Part shown: positions 1-8,945 of the stretch, piece after piece
Numbering within the stretch: position 1 is the first letter of the stretch
Layout: each line of letters opens with the position of its first letter
Assembly (NCBI GenBank): GCA_024638505.1
Contig: JAHEKE010000007.1
Coordinates: 64,534-125,265, forward strand
DNA: 60,732 nucleotides
Reading direction: 5' to 3'
From: Gammaproteobacteria bacterium
GTDB taxonomy: Bacteria; Pseudomonadota; Gammaproteobacteria; Arenicellales; JAANXG01
Translations under genes and position numbers: made by a program
Notes under the pieces: model-generated
What the model was told of the DNA's origin: nothing
The model's database searches: none
Seen by the model: only the letters and a program-made list of their open reading frames with translations

Positions 1-64
1 CGATACCCACGCCCACCGGCGAAATAATGCCCATTCCAGTGATTACGACGCGCCGATCGTTCAT
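1..64 (-). CDS. fabF: Beta-ketoacyl-ACP synthase II, N-terminal fragment
   Basis: Only the first 21 codons are inside the window; the gene continues past the left edge. The peptide begins MNDRRVVITGMGIISPVGVG, the typical N-terminus of FabF-type condensing enzymes (elongation of acyl-ACP with malonyl-ACP in type II fatty acid synthesis). It lies directly downstream of acpP in the same orientation, as in E. coli and Pseudomonas, which supports the identification although no catalytic residue is visible. Confidence 0.88.
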   Translation of the reverse strand, partial: MNDRRVVITGMGIISPVGVGI

Positions 65-111
65 GCTATTTTTTCTGCGTCAGCGTCTGAACGTAAAGCG
101 AAGCTGAAACG

Positions 112-145
112 AAACGGCCGCTGCCATTTTTAGCAGCGGCCGTTT
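112..145 (-). terminator. Strong hairpin between acpP and fabF
   Basis: A perfect 13-bp inverted repeat (112-124 paired with 133-145, loop of 8 nt) lies between the acpP stop and the fabF start. Read on the minus strand the stem is followed by a short T-rich tract (TTTCGTTTC). It could be a partial, intrinsic-type terminator that lets acpP be expressed well above fabF, or a 3' end protecting the abundant acpP mRNA. The structure is certain; the function is inferred. Confidence 0.7.
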
Positions 146-163
146 TCTCGACATAACCCAAAC

Positions 164-397
164 TTAGGCTCTTTCGCTTATATAATCGATAGCCTGCTGC
201 ACAGTGGTAATTTTTTCAGCTTCCTCATCAGGGATTTCGGTCTCGAACTCCTCCTCCAGAGCCATTACCAGCTCAACCGTATCGAGTGAGTCTGCGCCTA
301 AGTCATCCACGAATGACGCTTCAGACGTAACTTGATCTTCCCCTACACCCAATTGCTCGACGACAATTTTCTTGACGCGTTCTTCAACACTGCTCAT
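164..397 (-). CDS. acpP: Acyl carrier protein
   Basis: A 77-residue acidic protein of normal AcpP length. The phosphopantetheine attachment motif [12 protein letters not shown] is present with Ser37 as the modified residue. AcpP carries growing acyl chains between the cytosolic fatty acid synthesis enzymes. A GAGG ribosome-binding site sits upstream of the ATG. Unlike the usual fabG-acpP-fabF operon, a plus-strand lipoprotein gene and about 630 bp of non-coding DNA separate it from fabG, so it must have its own promoter (see 576-604). Confidence 0.97.
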   Translation of the reverse strand: MSSVEERVKKIVVEQLGVGEDQVTSEASFVDDLGADSLDTVELVMALEEEFETEIPDEEAEKITTVQQAIDYISERA

Positions 398-1028
398 GTG
401 TAAAATTTCCTCCGATAAGGCGGGCCAGTTGTGGCCGCATAGTTAACAACAAACCGTGCATCAAGTCCAACGATGTTGGCGCACATTTTTTGTTAGAACC
501 AGTCTTAATTTTGCGCTTTAACCGGCTGATGTAACTCTGTTTTGCTAAGCGCCTTGTGCCGAGCGTATTTCGGCTATTATAGCTAAAATTGTGCCTGTGA
601 AGATGGCCTTGGACAGCAAGTTTTCTCTTCTTTATTTGCTTGTTGGCACGAACATATCGCGCATAGGCCCGACATTCAACCTCCCCAATGCCTACTTTAC
701 GCTTTTTCTTAGGCCAACTCCTAGGCTCCAAGCAGATGGCGGGGACAGAGCGCCACGGGGTAAAAACTCTTTTAAGCTTTGCGCTGGCTAGTTTTACGGC
801 CCGCTGCAATAGCGACCACGTCAATGCGCAATTGCGCGAACCGCCGTTTTAACTCACGTGTCAAATTCGCGGTGATTTACGAAATGTCAGCCCACAATTT
901 GTGTTTCGCGTTTTTATACCGGCAGCGCGCGGCAGCATTCAGCCTCTTGCATGCAATAACATTTGGGGAAGGGTGTAAAATCCTTCCAATTTTTGGCCAT
1001 CAACCACAGAGCGTCACAGGAGGTATCT
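398..1028. other. Non-coding interval between acpP and the lipoprotein gene
   Basis: About 630 bp holding no gene I can support. It contains the candidate acpP promoter (minus strand) and, just before 1029, the ribosome-binding site of the lipoprotein gene. A minus-strand open frame covers 384-824 but overlaps acpP, is rich in Lys and Arg, and resembles no family I know. The segment around 738-762 (GGGGACAGAGCGCCACGGGG) recalls repetitive intergenic sequence but has no second copy that I noticed in this window. Confidence 0.5.
576..604 (-). promoter_or_regulatory. Candidate acpP promoter
   Basis: On the minus strand a perfect -10 hexamer TATAAT occupies 576-581. A 17-bp spacer places a weak -35 (ATCTTC) at 599-604. 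Transcription would begin near 569 and give a leader of about 170 nt before acpP. acpP needs a promoter of its own because its upstream neighbour is on the opposite strand. The poor -35 keeps confidence moderate. Confidence 0.45.
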
Positions 1029-1370
1029 ATGCTGGGCATCGCTAACAACCGTCTTCGATTTACATCGGCTCTGCCATTGCTGTTGTGTGTCAGTATGCTC
1101 GCCGCGTGTACGTGGGTTAAATCCACGCCGCAAGCGGAACTTGTGCGCATTGTGCCGGCGGATCGAATTGCCGACTGCAGGGAGCTTGCAGAGCTTTCCG
1201 TATATACCATGGATAAAGTCGCGGGGGTAAAGCGAAAAGCCGCTAAGGTACAAGAAGAACTTGAAACCCTGGCGCGTGTTGAGGCCGCAGAAATGAGCGC
1301 CGATACGATCGTTGCCGCTTCCGAGGTAAGCGAAGGGCGACAGAAATACATTGCTTATCGCTGTCAATAG
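1029..1370 (+). CDS. DUF4156-like outer membrane lipoprotein
   Basis: A 113-residue protein starting at ATG 1029, chosen because a perfect AGGAGG lies 5 nt upstream (1018-1023). The open frame extends further upstream but without such a site. The N-terminus is a lipoprotein signal: positive residues, a hydrophobic stretch and the lipobox LAAC. The mature part has two further cysteines (ADCREL and AYRCQ), as in DUF4156 lipoproteins of unknown function. It is an oppositely oriented insertion between fabG and acpP, not part of the fatty-acid pathway. Family assignment is from overall pattern; function is unknown. Confidence 0.8.
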   Translation: MLGIANNRLRFTSALPLLLCVSMLAACTWVKSTPQAELVRIVPADRIADCRELAELSVYTMDKVAGVKRKAAKVQEELETLARVEAAEMSADTIVAASEVSEGRQKYIAYRCQ

Positions 1371-1393
1371 ACTCCTGCAAAGCTGCCAGCGTG

Positions 1394-2137
1394 TCAGGTC
1401 ATATACATACCGCCATTCACGTGCAGCGTTACGCCGGTAATGTAGGCCGCTTGAGCTGATGCAAGAAAAAGTACGGCGTGTGCTACATCGGCGGCGTCGC
1501 CGAGCCTGCCAACAGGTATACGCCGCAGCAGCTGCTCCGTCTGCGTCTCTGTTAAGGCGCGAGTCATGTCGGTATCAATAAATCCCGGTGCGACAGCGTT
1601 TACGGTAATACCCCGGGGCGCAACTTCCGCCGCGAGAGCTTTGGTAAAGCCAATCATGCCGGCTTTGGCTGCTGCGTAGTTGCATTGGCCGGGGTTGCCG
1701 CTGGAGCCAACCACCGACGTGATATTAATTACCCGCCCCTTACGCGCCTTGGTCATCCCCCGCAGGCAGGCTTTGGTCACTTGATATACCGATTTGAGGT
1801 CCGTATCCACAACCTCGTCCCATTCCTCTTCCTTCATCCTCAGCAGCAGGTTATCGCGTGTGATGCCGGCGTTGTTTACTAGAACAGTTGGTGCACCGTG
1901 CTTTTTGGTCACGTCGCTCACCAATTCGGTAACGGCTTGGCCATCTTTGACATTTAAAACGGCCCCTTTACCCTCCAAGTTTTGCTCGGTGAGGTAGTGG
2001 CTGATGGCTTGCGCTCCGACGGCAGATGTTGCCGTACCGATGACTACGCCCCCCGCTCGCGCCAGCTCGATGGCGATGGCACGGCCTATACCTCTGGTCG
2101 CTCCGGTAACCAAACAGATGTCCTGGTCTATTGTCAT
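1394..2137 (-). CDS. fabG: 3-oxoacyl-ACP reductase
   Basis: 247 residues, the usual FabG length. A short-chain dehydrogenase with the NADPH-binding TGATRGIG motif near residue 11, the NNAG motif at 88-91, and the catalytic Ser141, Tyr154 and Lys158 (YAAAK). It reduces 3-oxoacyl-ACP in each elongation cycle. The C-terminus ends in GGMYM, as in true FabG proteins. An AGAGG ribosome-binding site precedes the ATG. It follows fabH directly, 28 bp plus a further 110 bp apart, with no fabD between them. Confidence 0.96.
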   Translation of the reverse strand: MTIDQDICLVTGATRGIGRAIAIELARAGGVVIGTATSAVGAQAISHYLTEQNLEGKGAVLNVKDGQAVTELVSDVTKKHGAPTVLVNNAGITRDNLLLRMKEEEWDEVVDTDLKSVYQVTKACLRGMTKARKGRVINITSVVGSSGNPGQCNYAAAKAGMIGFTKALAAEVAPRGITVNAVAPGFIDTDMTRALTETQTEQLLRRIPVGRLGDAADVAHAVLFLASAQAAYITGVTLHVNGGMYMT

Positions 2138-2275
2138 GTACGCACCTCTTGGCTGTAATTATGGATAGCTGCGGCGAGCCGCACCCAGGATGATTATGGG
2201 CATAGTAAGTGGTCGGCGTTTTTTTTGCTGAGCATAAACTGATGGCACGGATTGCAGAATCGTTGGTCCCTGCTG

Positions 2276-3247
2276 TCAGTAGATTAAAAGAATGGACCCC
2301 CAGGTAAAGCCACCGCCAAAACCTTCCATGATGACCTTTTGCCCCCTTTTTATGCGTCCGTCACGCACCGCCTCGTTAAACGCAAGCGGAATGGAAGCAG
2401 CAGAGGTGTTTCCATGTCGCTCTACCGTAACTACAACCTGATCCATGTCCATGTTGAGCTTCTTAGCGGTAGCACTGATGATTCGTATATTGGCCTGATG
2501 CGGTACCAGCCAGTCGATATCCGATTTCGTCAGCCCATTCGCCTGCAGAGTTTCATCAACAATATCTCCCAATGCCTTCACGGCCCATTTGAACACCTCG
2601 CTGCCCTGCATCTGGGTGTACGCCTCACCCTTTAGAACTTGCTCATAATTTGCCGATACGCCCGCGGGAACGTTGAGTAGCTCGTGGTACTTGCCATCGG
2701 CATGTAGATGACTCGACACAATTCCGGGCTCGGACGCTGTCTCCAAAACTACTGCGCCCGCTCCATCCCCGAAAAGTATGCAGGTGTTGCGGTCGGTCCA
2801 GTCAATGATGCGACTGAAAGTTTCCGCGCCGACCACTAAAGCCTTGTTACAGGCGTCCGTACGAAAGAACCGATTGGCGACGTCGATGGCATAGACAAAT
2901 CCGGTACACACTGCTTGCACATCAAAGGCCGGGCCACCGTTGTGAATACCCAACCGGTCCTGCAAAAGGCAGGCCACGCTGGGAAAGACGTGATCAGGGG
3001 TTGTGGTTGCGACCACAATAAGGTCAAGCTCCTGCGGCGAAATTCCAGCCATGTCAATTGCCTGACGCGCGGCATGCTCAGCAAGATCACTGGTGCGTTC
3101 ACCTGGCGCGGCGATGCGTCGCTCGCGGATACCAGTCCGCGTTTCGACCCAGTTTTCCGTAGTGTTCACCATTTTGACCAATTCAGCATTGGTCAGGATC
3201 CGCTCCGGTAGGTATCCTCCGGTGCCGATTACCCTGGCGTAGCTCAA
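2276..3247 (-). CDS. fabH: Beta-ketoacyl-ACP synthase III
   Basis: 323 residues. It condenses acetyl-CoA with malonyl-ACP to start fatty acid synthesis. The Cys-His-Asn triad is visible: Cys114 in QAVCTGF, His250 in VPHQANIR and Asn280 in [10 protein letters not shown]. Its ATG overlaps the plsX stop by 4 nt, so the two are translationally coupled. The next gene downstream is fabG after a 138-bp gap, where fabD would be expected. Confidence 0.97.
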   Translation of the reverse strand: MSYARVIGTGGYLPERILTNAELVKMVNTTENWVETRTGIRERRIAAPGERTSDLAEHAARQAIDMAGISPQELDLIVVATTTPDHVFPSVACLLQDRLGIHNGGPAFDVQAVCTGFVYAIDVANRFFRTDACNKALVVGAETFSRIIDWTDRNTCILFGDGAGAVVLETASEPGIVSSHLHADGKYHELLNVPAGVSANYEQVLKGEAYTQMQGSEVFKWAVKALGDIVDETLQANGLTKSDIDWLVPHQANIRIISATAKKLNMDMDQVVVTVERHGNTSAASIPLAFNEAVRDGRIKRGQKVIMEGFGGGFTWGSILLIY

Positions 3248-4257
3248 TGCAAAACCCGCATGGTTTGGGATATTTCGTCGCGTATATGCTGGGTGAGATT
3301 TTTCCGCACTTCTGTGATCGCCACCAGCAGGGATTGTCGAAAAGCCAGTGCGTCAGCTCCGCCATGGCTCTTGATGACGATGCCGTTGAGACCAACCAGG
3401 GTGGCGCCGTTGTATCTCCTGTGATCGATCCTGCGGCGGAATTCGTTCATCACAGGCAGTGCGAATAAACCGGCAAACCTGCGGAAAATGCTTTTTTTGA
3501 ATTCTTTCTTCATGATCGTCGAGATCATCTGCGCCAGCCCCTCACTGGTTTTGAGGGCAACGTTGCCGCCAAATCCGTCGCATACGATTACATCTACATC
3601 CCCAGTATAAATCGCGTCGCCTTCAACGAATCCGGAATAATTTAAACCACTTTGCTGAATCAGCTCCGACGCTTCCTTCACGATATCATTGCCTTTGATA
3701 TCCTCGACGCCGATATTGAGTAAGCCCACCTTAGGGTTGGGTTTATTCTCCACGTGCTTTACCAGTACTGAGCCCATGATGGCGAATTGCAGCAGCAATC
3801 TTGCCGGGCTGTTTACATTCGCTCCCAGATCCAGCACGTGCACCTGCCCGCGCAGGGACGGCAGGGCCGCGACGATGGCGGGTCTATCAATTCCTGGCAG
3901 TGTTTTCAGAACGAAACGGGATGTGGCCATTAGGGCGCCGGTATTTCCGGCACTGACACAGGCATCAGCCTCGCCCGCTTTTATCAGATTTATCGCCACA
4001 CGCAAAGATGAATCCTTTTTACCGCGAAGCGCTCGCGCTGGATCTTCCCCCATCTCCACAATCTGAGAAGCAGGTTCGATTCTTACCCGGTCAGAGGCGG
4101 CGTGGGCCTGATTGAGTTGGGCTTCGATCTGTTGCTGGTTGCCAACCAGGATAAGCCTGATTTCTTTGTCCTGAGTCAGGGCAGCGAGGGCCCCGGGGAC
4201 CGTTACCCGTGGGCCATGGTCCCCTCCCATTGCATCAACGGCGATCGTAATACCCAC
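3244..4257 (-). CDS. plsX: Phosphate acyltransferase
   Basis: 337 residues. PlsX converts acyl-ACP to acyl-phosphate, the first step toward phosphatidic acid with PlsY/PlsC. The N-terminal [12 protein letters not shown] signature and the later STGALMA- and [11 protein letters not shown]-like motifs are typical. The start is a GTG with a GGGGGA ribosome-binding site 8 nt upstream. It lies between rpmF and fabH in the conserved order and overlaps fabH by 4 nt. Confidence 0.97.
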   Translation of the reverse strand: MGITIAVDAMGGDHGPRVTVPGALAALTQDKEIRLILVGNQQQIEAQLNQAHAASDRVRIEPASQIVEMGEDPARALRGKKDSSLRVAINLIKAGEADACVSAGNTGALMATSRFVLKTLPGIDRPAIVAALPSLRGQVHVLDLGANVNSPARLLLQFAIMGSVLVKHVENKPNPKVGLLNIGVEDIKGNDIVKEASELIQQSGLNYSGFVEGDAIYTGDVDVIVCDGFGGNVALKTSEGLAQMISTIMKKEFKKSIFRRFAGLFALPVMNEFRRRIDHRRYNGATLVGLNGIVIKSHGGADALAFRQSLLVAITEVRKNLTQHIRDEISQTMRVLH

Positions 4258-4293
4258 GCGGACATCCCCCAGTGATTAGAAGGGGGGTTAAAA

Positions 4294-4482
4294 TTATTCT
4301 TCGTCTTCGGACTTGATTTGCACCACCTGTTTTCCACGATAGTAGCCCGTCGCCGTAATATGGTGACGGCGATGCAGCTCTCCAGAAACCGGATCCGTGG
4401 ATAAAGTGGGCTTGTTCAGAGCATCATGGGAACGTCGCATGCCTCGTTTAGAGGGCGTTTTACGATTTTGCTGTACAGCCAT
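4294..4482 (-). CDS. rpmF: 50S ribosomal protein L32
   Basis: 62 residues, highly basic, beginning [20 protein letters not shown], the proteobacterial L32 pattern without zinc-binding cysteines. It is followed by plsX as in E. coli and Pseudomonas. Upstream on the minus strand is an AT-rich stretch with a TATAAAT-like -10 and an AAGGA ribosome-binding site. The normally upstream gene yceD (DUF177) is absent; dnaE2 is there instead. Confidence 0.96.
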   Translation of the reverse strand: MAVQQNRKTPSKRGMRRSHDALNKPTLSTDPVSGELHRRHHITATGYYRGKQVVQIKSEDEE

Positions 4483-4698
4483 ATTGGTCCTTGAAATAGT
4501 AAAAATATTTATAAAACAAAAAGTTATGTCTTAACCATTTACCTCGCAGAGGAAATGGTCGGCGCATCATATAGGCGGGCAGGTAACCTGTCAAAACTGA
4601 CTTGGTAGAGCATTAAGAATGTTTTCATTGACCTCCCAGCTACCCTGCCAGCCGGAGTTGGGAGCGCGTGCGGTGAATTCCTCGACTGCCACAGAGCA

Positions 4699-7600
4699 TC
4701 AGTGAAAATCACGCGAGCGCGTAGGCAAATTACCCAGCCAGTGGCTCAGGTCGCGTAAGCGACTGGCTACCAAGTGCAGCACCCCCTCCTCCTGCTGTAC
4801 GACCCCGGTCACCGCTAGCAACCGTGCGCAGAGTAGCGGCCGGCGCTGCTTTGCAACAACTTTTGGCCATACCACGACATTGATATGGCCCGATTCATCT
4901 TCCAGCGTAATAAAAATTACGCCTGATGCAGAGCCGGGCCGCTGCCGATTAATGACCAAGCCGGCCGCAGTTGCCGTGGCCCCATTGGGTAGTGCCCACA
5001 ACGACTGCGCTGGATGAATACGGGCCTGTTGCAAACGTTGTCGCAGCAGAGAAACGGGGTGCCGGCGAAGCGTCAGCCCGGTGTGCCTGTAGTCCGCCGT
5101 TATATCTTCACCCTCGCTGGGGCGTCGCAGCATGGGTATACCCTCGTTGAATTCCGCAGCCGGCAGAACCGGCAAGGTGGGTTCTACCCCGCTGGTGTCC
5201 CAGCAGGCCCGGTATCGATGGCCGCTGAGGCTGTTCAAAGCGTCGGCCGCGGCCAGGCATGCCAGGTCATGTCGGTTCAACTGAGCGCGGTTACGCAGGT
5301 CCTGCACGCTGGTGAAGCGCTGTAGCCGGCGTGCGGCAGTGATACGATCCATGCCGGCTGCGGACAGGCCTTTGACCCGGCGCAGTCCCAACCGCATGGT
5401 TGCGTTTGCCTCAACTGTAGAATCTCGATCGCTGTACTGCACGTCAATCGGCAGCAATGTAACGCCATGCCGACGGGCGTCCTGTATGAGCTGTGCCGGC
5501 GCATAAAACCCCATGGGTAGGCTGTTCAGCAGCGCGCAGGTGAAAACCGCCGGATGATAGCGCTTGAGCCAGGCCGATACATAGGCCAACAAAGCAAAAC
5601 TGGCGGAATGTGACTCCGGGAAGCCGTATTCTCCAAAGCCCTGGATCTGATTGCAGATCTGCTCCGCAAACTTCGCGCTGTAGCCGCGCTCACGCATACC
5701 CTGTTTCAACTTTGCTTGGAATTTTTCCAGGCCGCCGCGCCTTTTCCACGCGGCCATACTGCGCCGCAGCTGGTCTGCCAGGCCCGGGCTAAAGCCGGCG
5801 GCCACGATGGACAGCTGCATCACCTGTTCCTGAAATATAGGGACACCGAGCGTGCGCTCGAGTACTTGTTTTACCTCTGGACTGGGATAAGTAACCGGCT
5901 CAGTGCCGTTACGCCGGCGCAGATACGGATGTACCATCTCGCCCTGAATGGGCCCAGGCCGAACGATAGCAATTTCAATCACCAGGTCATAGTAGCAGCT
6001 GGGTTTGAGCCGCGGCAGCATGGACATCTGCGCTCGTGACTCGATTTGAAAAACACCAATGGTGTCCGCTTTCTGCAGCATGCGATAGACCTCGGGATCC
6101 TCTGCCGGGACATCCGCCATAGTCAGAGGCTTACCGTCTTGCTCGGAGAGATAAGCCAGGGCCTTACGGATTGCGGTGAGCATGCCGAGGCCCAGAATAT
6201 CCACTTTGAGTAAGCCGAGGGCTTCAAGATCATCTTTCTCCCACTGAATGACTGTACGCTCCGGCATGGCCGCATTTTCGACGGGGACAAGCTGAGATAG
6301 TTTTCCGGCCGCGATGACGAAACCGCCCACGTGCTGCGATAAATGTCGCGGGAAACCTATCAATTCAGTGACCAATGCCACCAGCAGTTTCAACTTTGGG
6401 GTGTCCGGCGCAAAGCCCAGCTTCTGCAAAGCCTGGGATTGGAGGATGTCCCGGTCCCACCAGTGGATTGATTTGGCGATGCGGTCTACCTGATGCAGGC
6501 TCATGCCCAAAGCCTTTCCCACGTCCCGAATCGCGCTGCGCGGTCGATACGAGCTGATGGTTGCTGCCAGCGCCGCACGGTCACGCCCGTACTTGTTGTA
6601 TATGTATTGAATGACCTCTTCACGCCGTTCGTGCTCGAAATCCACATCAATGTCGGGAGGCTCGTTACGCTCGCGCGAGATAAAACGCTCGAACAAGAGA
6701 TTCATGCGGGCCGGGTCGACCTCAGTAATGCCCAGACAGTAGCAAATCGCCGAATTGGCGGCGGACCCCCTGCCCTGGCAAAGGATTCCCCGCTCCCGGG
6801 CAAAGCAAACGATGTCGTATACCGTAAGAAAGTAAGGCTCGTAACCGAGTTCATGGACCAGGGCGAGTTCGTGCTCTACCAGCTGCTTGATTTTTGCAGG
6901 TATCCGGTCGGGCCATCTCCGGCGCATACCCTGAAGGGTCAAGCTGCGTAGCCAGTCAATCGCCGTATATCCCGCCGGGACCAGTTCTTCAGGGTATTCG
7001 TAACGCAGCTCATCCAGGGAGAAACGGCACTGGGCTGCAATGTTGCACGTCGCCGCCAGCAGTTCGGGTGGATAGATTTTGGCCAGCCTGTGACGCGGCC
7101 TTAAGTGGCGCTCTCCATTCGGGTACAGTGCATAGCCCGCCTGGTGCAAGGGCCGATTAATCCGGATCGCAGTCAATGTGTCCTGCACTGAGCGACGATA
7201 GCGCCGGTGCATATGTACGTCACCGCTGGCACACAGAGGCAGGCTCAGCCTTTGCGCCAGGCTTTGTAAGCGCTGTAGTCGGTCAGGATCGTCGTGGCGC
7301 ATGAGCAGTTCCAGCGCAATCCACATGTGGTCGTTTAGGCACTGTTTTAAATAGGTTCCGGTCTGGATCCAGTCATCAGCTGCGCCGGGGCACCACAGGC
7401 CGATACAGCCCGTGAGCGGCTGCTGGCGCAAATCTTCACGGGTCAGCCGATAGCGCCCTTTTTGCGCTGCGCGCCGCGCAGTGGTGATCAGCTCGCATAG
7501 CTGGCCATAGCCGGTTCGGTTCATGGCCAATAGAACAAACTTCACACCATCGCTCAGGCTGAACTCACTGCCAATGATCAGTCGCAGCGGCGGTTTGTCT

Positions 7601-7791
7601 GTGCTGTTATCTCGCTGCGCCAATATGGCGCGATGGGCCCGGACCACGCCTGATAGCGAGCACTCATCGGTAATAGCGAGCGCGGTGTAACCCAGCTGCT
7701 GCGCGCGCTGGACCAGTTCTTCCGGATGCGACGCACCGCGCAAAAAAGTAAAGTTAGTCAAGCAGTGGAGTTCGGCATAATCCGGCAGCAT
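4699..7791 (-). CDS. dnaE2: Error-prone DNA polymerase III alpha subunit
   Basis: 1030 residues, shorter than the replicative DnaE (about 1160) as is normal for DnaE2. N-terminal PHP domain (YAELHCLTNFTFLRGASHP), polymerase core with catalytic Asp382 and Asp384 in PPDIDVDFE, helix-hairpin-helix and OB-fold regions toward the C-terminus. With ImuA and ImuB it forms the SOS mutasome for translesion synthesis. A consensus LexA site lies 2 bp before the ATG. An in-frame stop a few codons upstream rules out a longer start, so the mRNA is probably leaderless. imuA-imuB lie 4.6 kb upstream on the same strand, separated by unrelated genes. Confidence 0.96.
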   Translation of the reverse strand: MLPDYAELHCLTNFTFLRGASHPEELVQRAQQLGYTALAITDECSLSGVVRAHRAILAQRDNSTDKPPLRLIIGSEFSLSDGVKFVLLAMNRTGYGQLCELITTARRAAQKGRYRLTREDLRQQPLTGCIGLWCPGAADDWIQTGTYLKQCLNDHMWIALELLMRHDDPDRLQRLQSLAQRLSLPLCASGDVHMHRRYRRSVQDTLTAIRINRPLHQAGYALYPNGERHLRPRHRLAKIYPPELLAATCNIAAQCRFSLDELRYEYPEELVPAGYTAIDWLRSLTLQGMRRRWPDRIPAKIKQLVEHELALVHELGYEPYFLTVYDIVCFARERGILCQGRGSAANSAICYCLGITEVDPARMNLLFERFISRERNEPPDIDVDFEHERREEVIQYIYNKYGRDRAALAATISSYRPRSAIRDVGKALGMSLHQVDRIAKSIHWWDRDILQSQALQKLGFAPDTPKLKLLVALVTELIGFPRHLSQHVGGFVIAAGKLSQLVPVENAAMPERTVIQWEKDDLEALGLLKVDILGLGMLTAIRKALAYLSEQDGKPLTMADVPAEDPEVYRMLQKADTIGVFQIESRAQMSMLPRLKPSCYYDLVIEIAIVRPGPIQGEMVHPYLRRRNGTEPVTYPSPEVKQVLERTLGVPIFQEQVMQLSIVAAGFSPGLADQLRRSMAAWKRRGGLEKFQAKLKQGMRERGYSAKFAEQICNQIQGFGEYGFPESHSASFALLAYVSAWLKRYHPAVFTCALLNSLPMGFYAPAQLIQDARRHGVTLLPIDVQYSDRDSTVEANATMRLGLRRVKGLSAAGMDRITAARRLQRFTSVQDLRNRAQLNRHDLACLAAADALNSLSGHRYRACWDTSGVEPTLPVLPAAEFNEGIPMLRRPSEGEDITADYRHTGLTLRRHPVSLLRQRLQQARIHPAQSLWALPNGATATAAGLVINRQRPGSASGVIFITLEDESGHINVVVWPKVVAKQRRPLLCARLLAVTGVVQQEEGVLHLVASRLRDLSHWLGNLPTRSRDFH

Positions 7792-7792
7792 A

Positions 7793-7808
7793 CTGTATAT
7801 TTATACAG
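7793..7808 (-). promoter_or_regulatory. LexA operator of dnaE2
   Basis: The sequence CTGTATATTTATACAG fits the SOS box CTGT-N8-ACAG exactly. On the minus strand it overlaps an extended -10-like TGTATAAAT, which would put the transcription start at or beside the dnaE2 ATG (7791). The plus-strand barrel gene starts 147 bp away and might also respond, but no promoter links it to this site. Confidence 0.92.
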
Positions 7809-7954
7809 TATCTGTACCAGCGACTCCAGATATAGAATCGCGTCAGTTTTTATCCCGTGCGCCGCATTACCATCTAAAACACACAAACTGATCTTCGTTG
7901 CCGGCGGCGCTCGCCGCTGCCGGACCTCGTCGTGACCGGCTAGCCTGAATCCTT

Positions 7955-8878
7955 ATGCCCAGATTGATACCAGCCCTTCTCGCCATCGTAACCGCCATCA
8001 CTGGGCATAATACGGTCTCTGCCCAGCAACGTCCGAGCGGCGCCGGGCGGGACGAATTTTCTTACTCCCTATCGATTACGCCGTTTCATCAGCCAACTGT
8101 AAATATCGATGGTGGCGGTGAATTCAGCTTATCCAGCGCGTTTGTGCGCTTTCGTGTGGAGCGCCCGGTCAGCCGGAATGCAGTCGTCGGCCTCAGCCTG
8201 AAGTACGATGCGGATAACTATGATTTTTCAGGGGTCACGGAGTTTGGCGGAACGGACCCCTGGAACAATGCCAGACGTTTCGGTATTGGTGTACCCGTAT
8301 TCATTCGCTTTGCCAACGACTGGTCTTTAGGGTTCACCCCCTCAGTCAACTGGCTGCAGGAAACGGGCGCCGACAGCAGTCAGTCCGTGGCGCTGGGCGT
8401 ACCGGTTTTCGCATTAAAGCGCATTGCCGAAGGAAGAAGCCTTGGGTTCGGAGCGGGATTGTTCCGTAATGTCGAAGATGAGCTAGACGTGTTTCCTTTT
8501 CTCGCGGTGAACTGGCGGTTTAACGAAAAGTGGAGTCTGTCCAATCCTTTTGAAGCGGACGTACTGGGACCTGCGGGATTAGAACTCACGTACGCAATAA
8601 ATGAGGGCTGGGTTTTGGGCGTCGGTGGTGTCTATCGTTCATTTCGTTTTCGTTTGGATGATGAAGGCGTGGCGCCCAACGGTATTGGTGAAAATCAGGG
8701 TATTGTTGGCTTTGCGCATTTGAGCTGGGGGAGTCAGGCGGGTTTCAAAGTTGATGCGTACACCGGCGCAACCTTTAATGGTAAGCTCGAGTTGCTTAAC
8801 GTCGATGGTGATGAGATCGCCTCGAGTGATTATGACAGCGCAGTGTTTATAGCGCTCAGGGTTGGAGTAGATTTCTAG
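7955..8878 (+). CDS. DUF6268-like outer membrane beta-barrel protein
   Basis: 307 residues with a cleavable signal peptide (cleavage likely after TVSA, residue 23). The mature chain shows alternating hydrophobic/polar beta-strands rich in Gly, Trp and Phe, and ends in VGVDF with C-terminal Phe, the BAM recognition signal. The pattern resembles DUF6268 barrel proteins. It is divergent from dnaE2 and convergent with the hydroxyproline epimerase gene, so it belongs to neither operon. Function unknown; it could be a small porin. Barrel topology is well supported, the family name less so. Confidence 0.72.
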   Translation: MPRLIPALLAIVTAITGHNTVSAQQRPSGAGRDEFSYSLSITPFHQPTVNIDGGGEFSLSSAFVRFRVERPVSRNAVVGLSLKYDADNYDFSGVTEFGGTDPWNNARRFGIGVPVFIRFANDWSLGFTPSVNWLQETGADSSQSVALGVPVFALKRIAEGRSLGFGAGLFRNVEDELDVFPFLAVNWRFNEKWSLSNPFEADVLGPAGLELTYAINEGWVLGVGGVYRSFRFRLDDEGVAPNGIGENQGIVGFAHLSWGSQAGFKVDAYTGATFNGKLELLNVDGDEIASSDYDSAVFIALRVGVDF

Positions 8879-8945
8879 CTGGTTGTATTGCCGTTACTAT
8901 CGAAGCGCTCTGATAATTACAGCCTGCGCATGGAATAACGCAGCA

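Noticed and set aside
738-762. Repetitive-looking GGGGACAGAGCGCCACGGGG segment as a mobile-element remnant
   Set aside because: No second copy, inverted repeat or transposase remnant could be shown in this window.
384-824. 146-codon minus-strand open frame over the acpP start and the gap after it
   Set aside because: Overlaps acpP, has Lys/Arg-biased low-quality sequence, no ribosome-binding site and no family resemblance.
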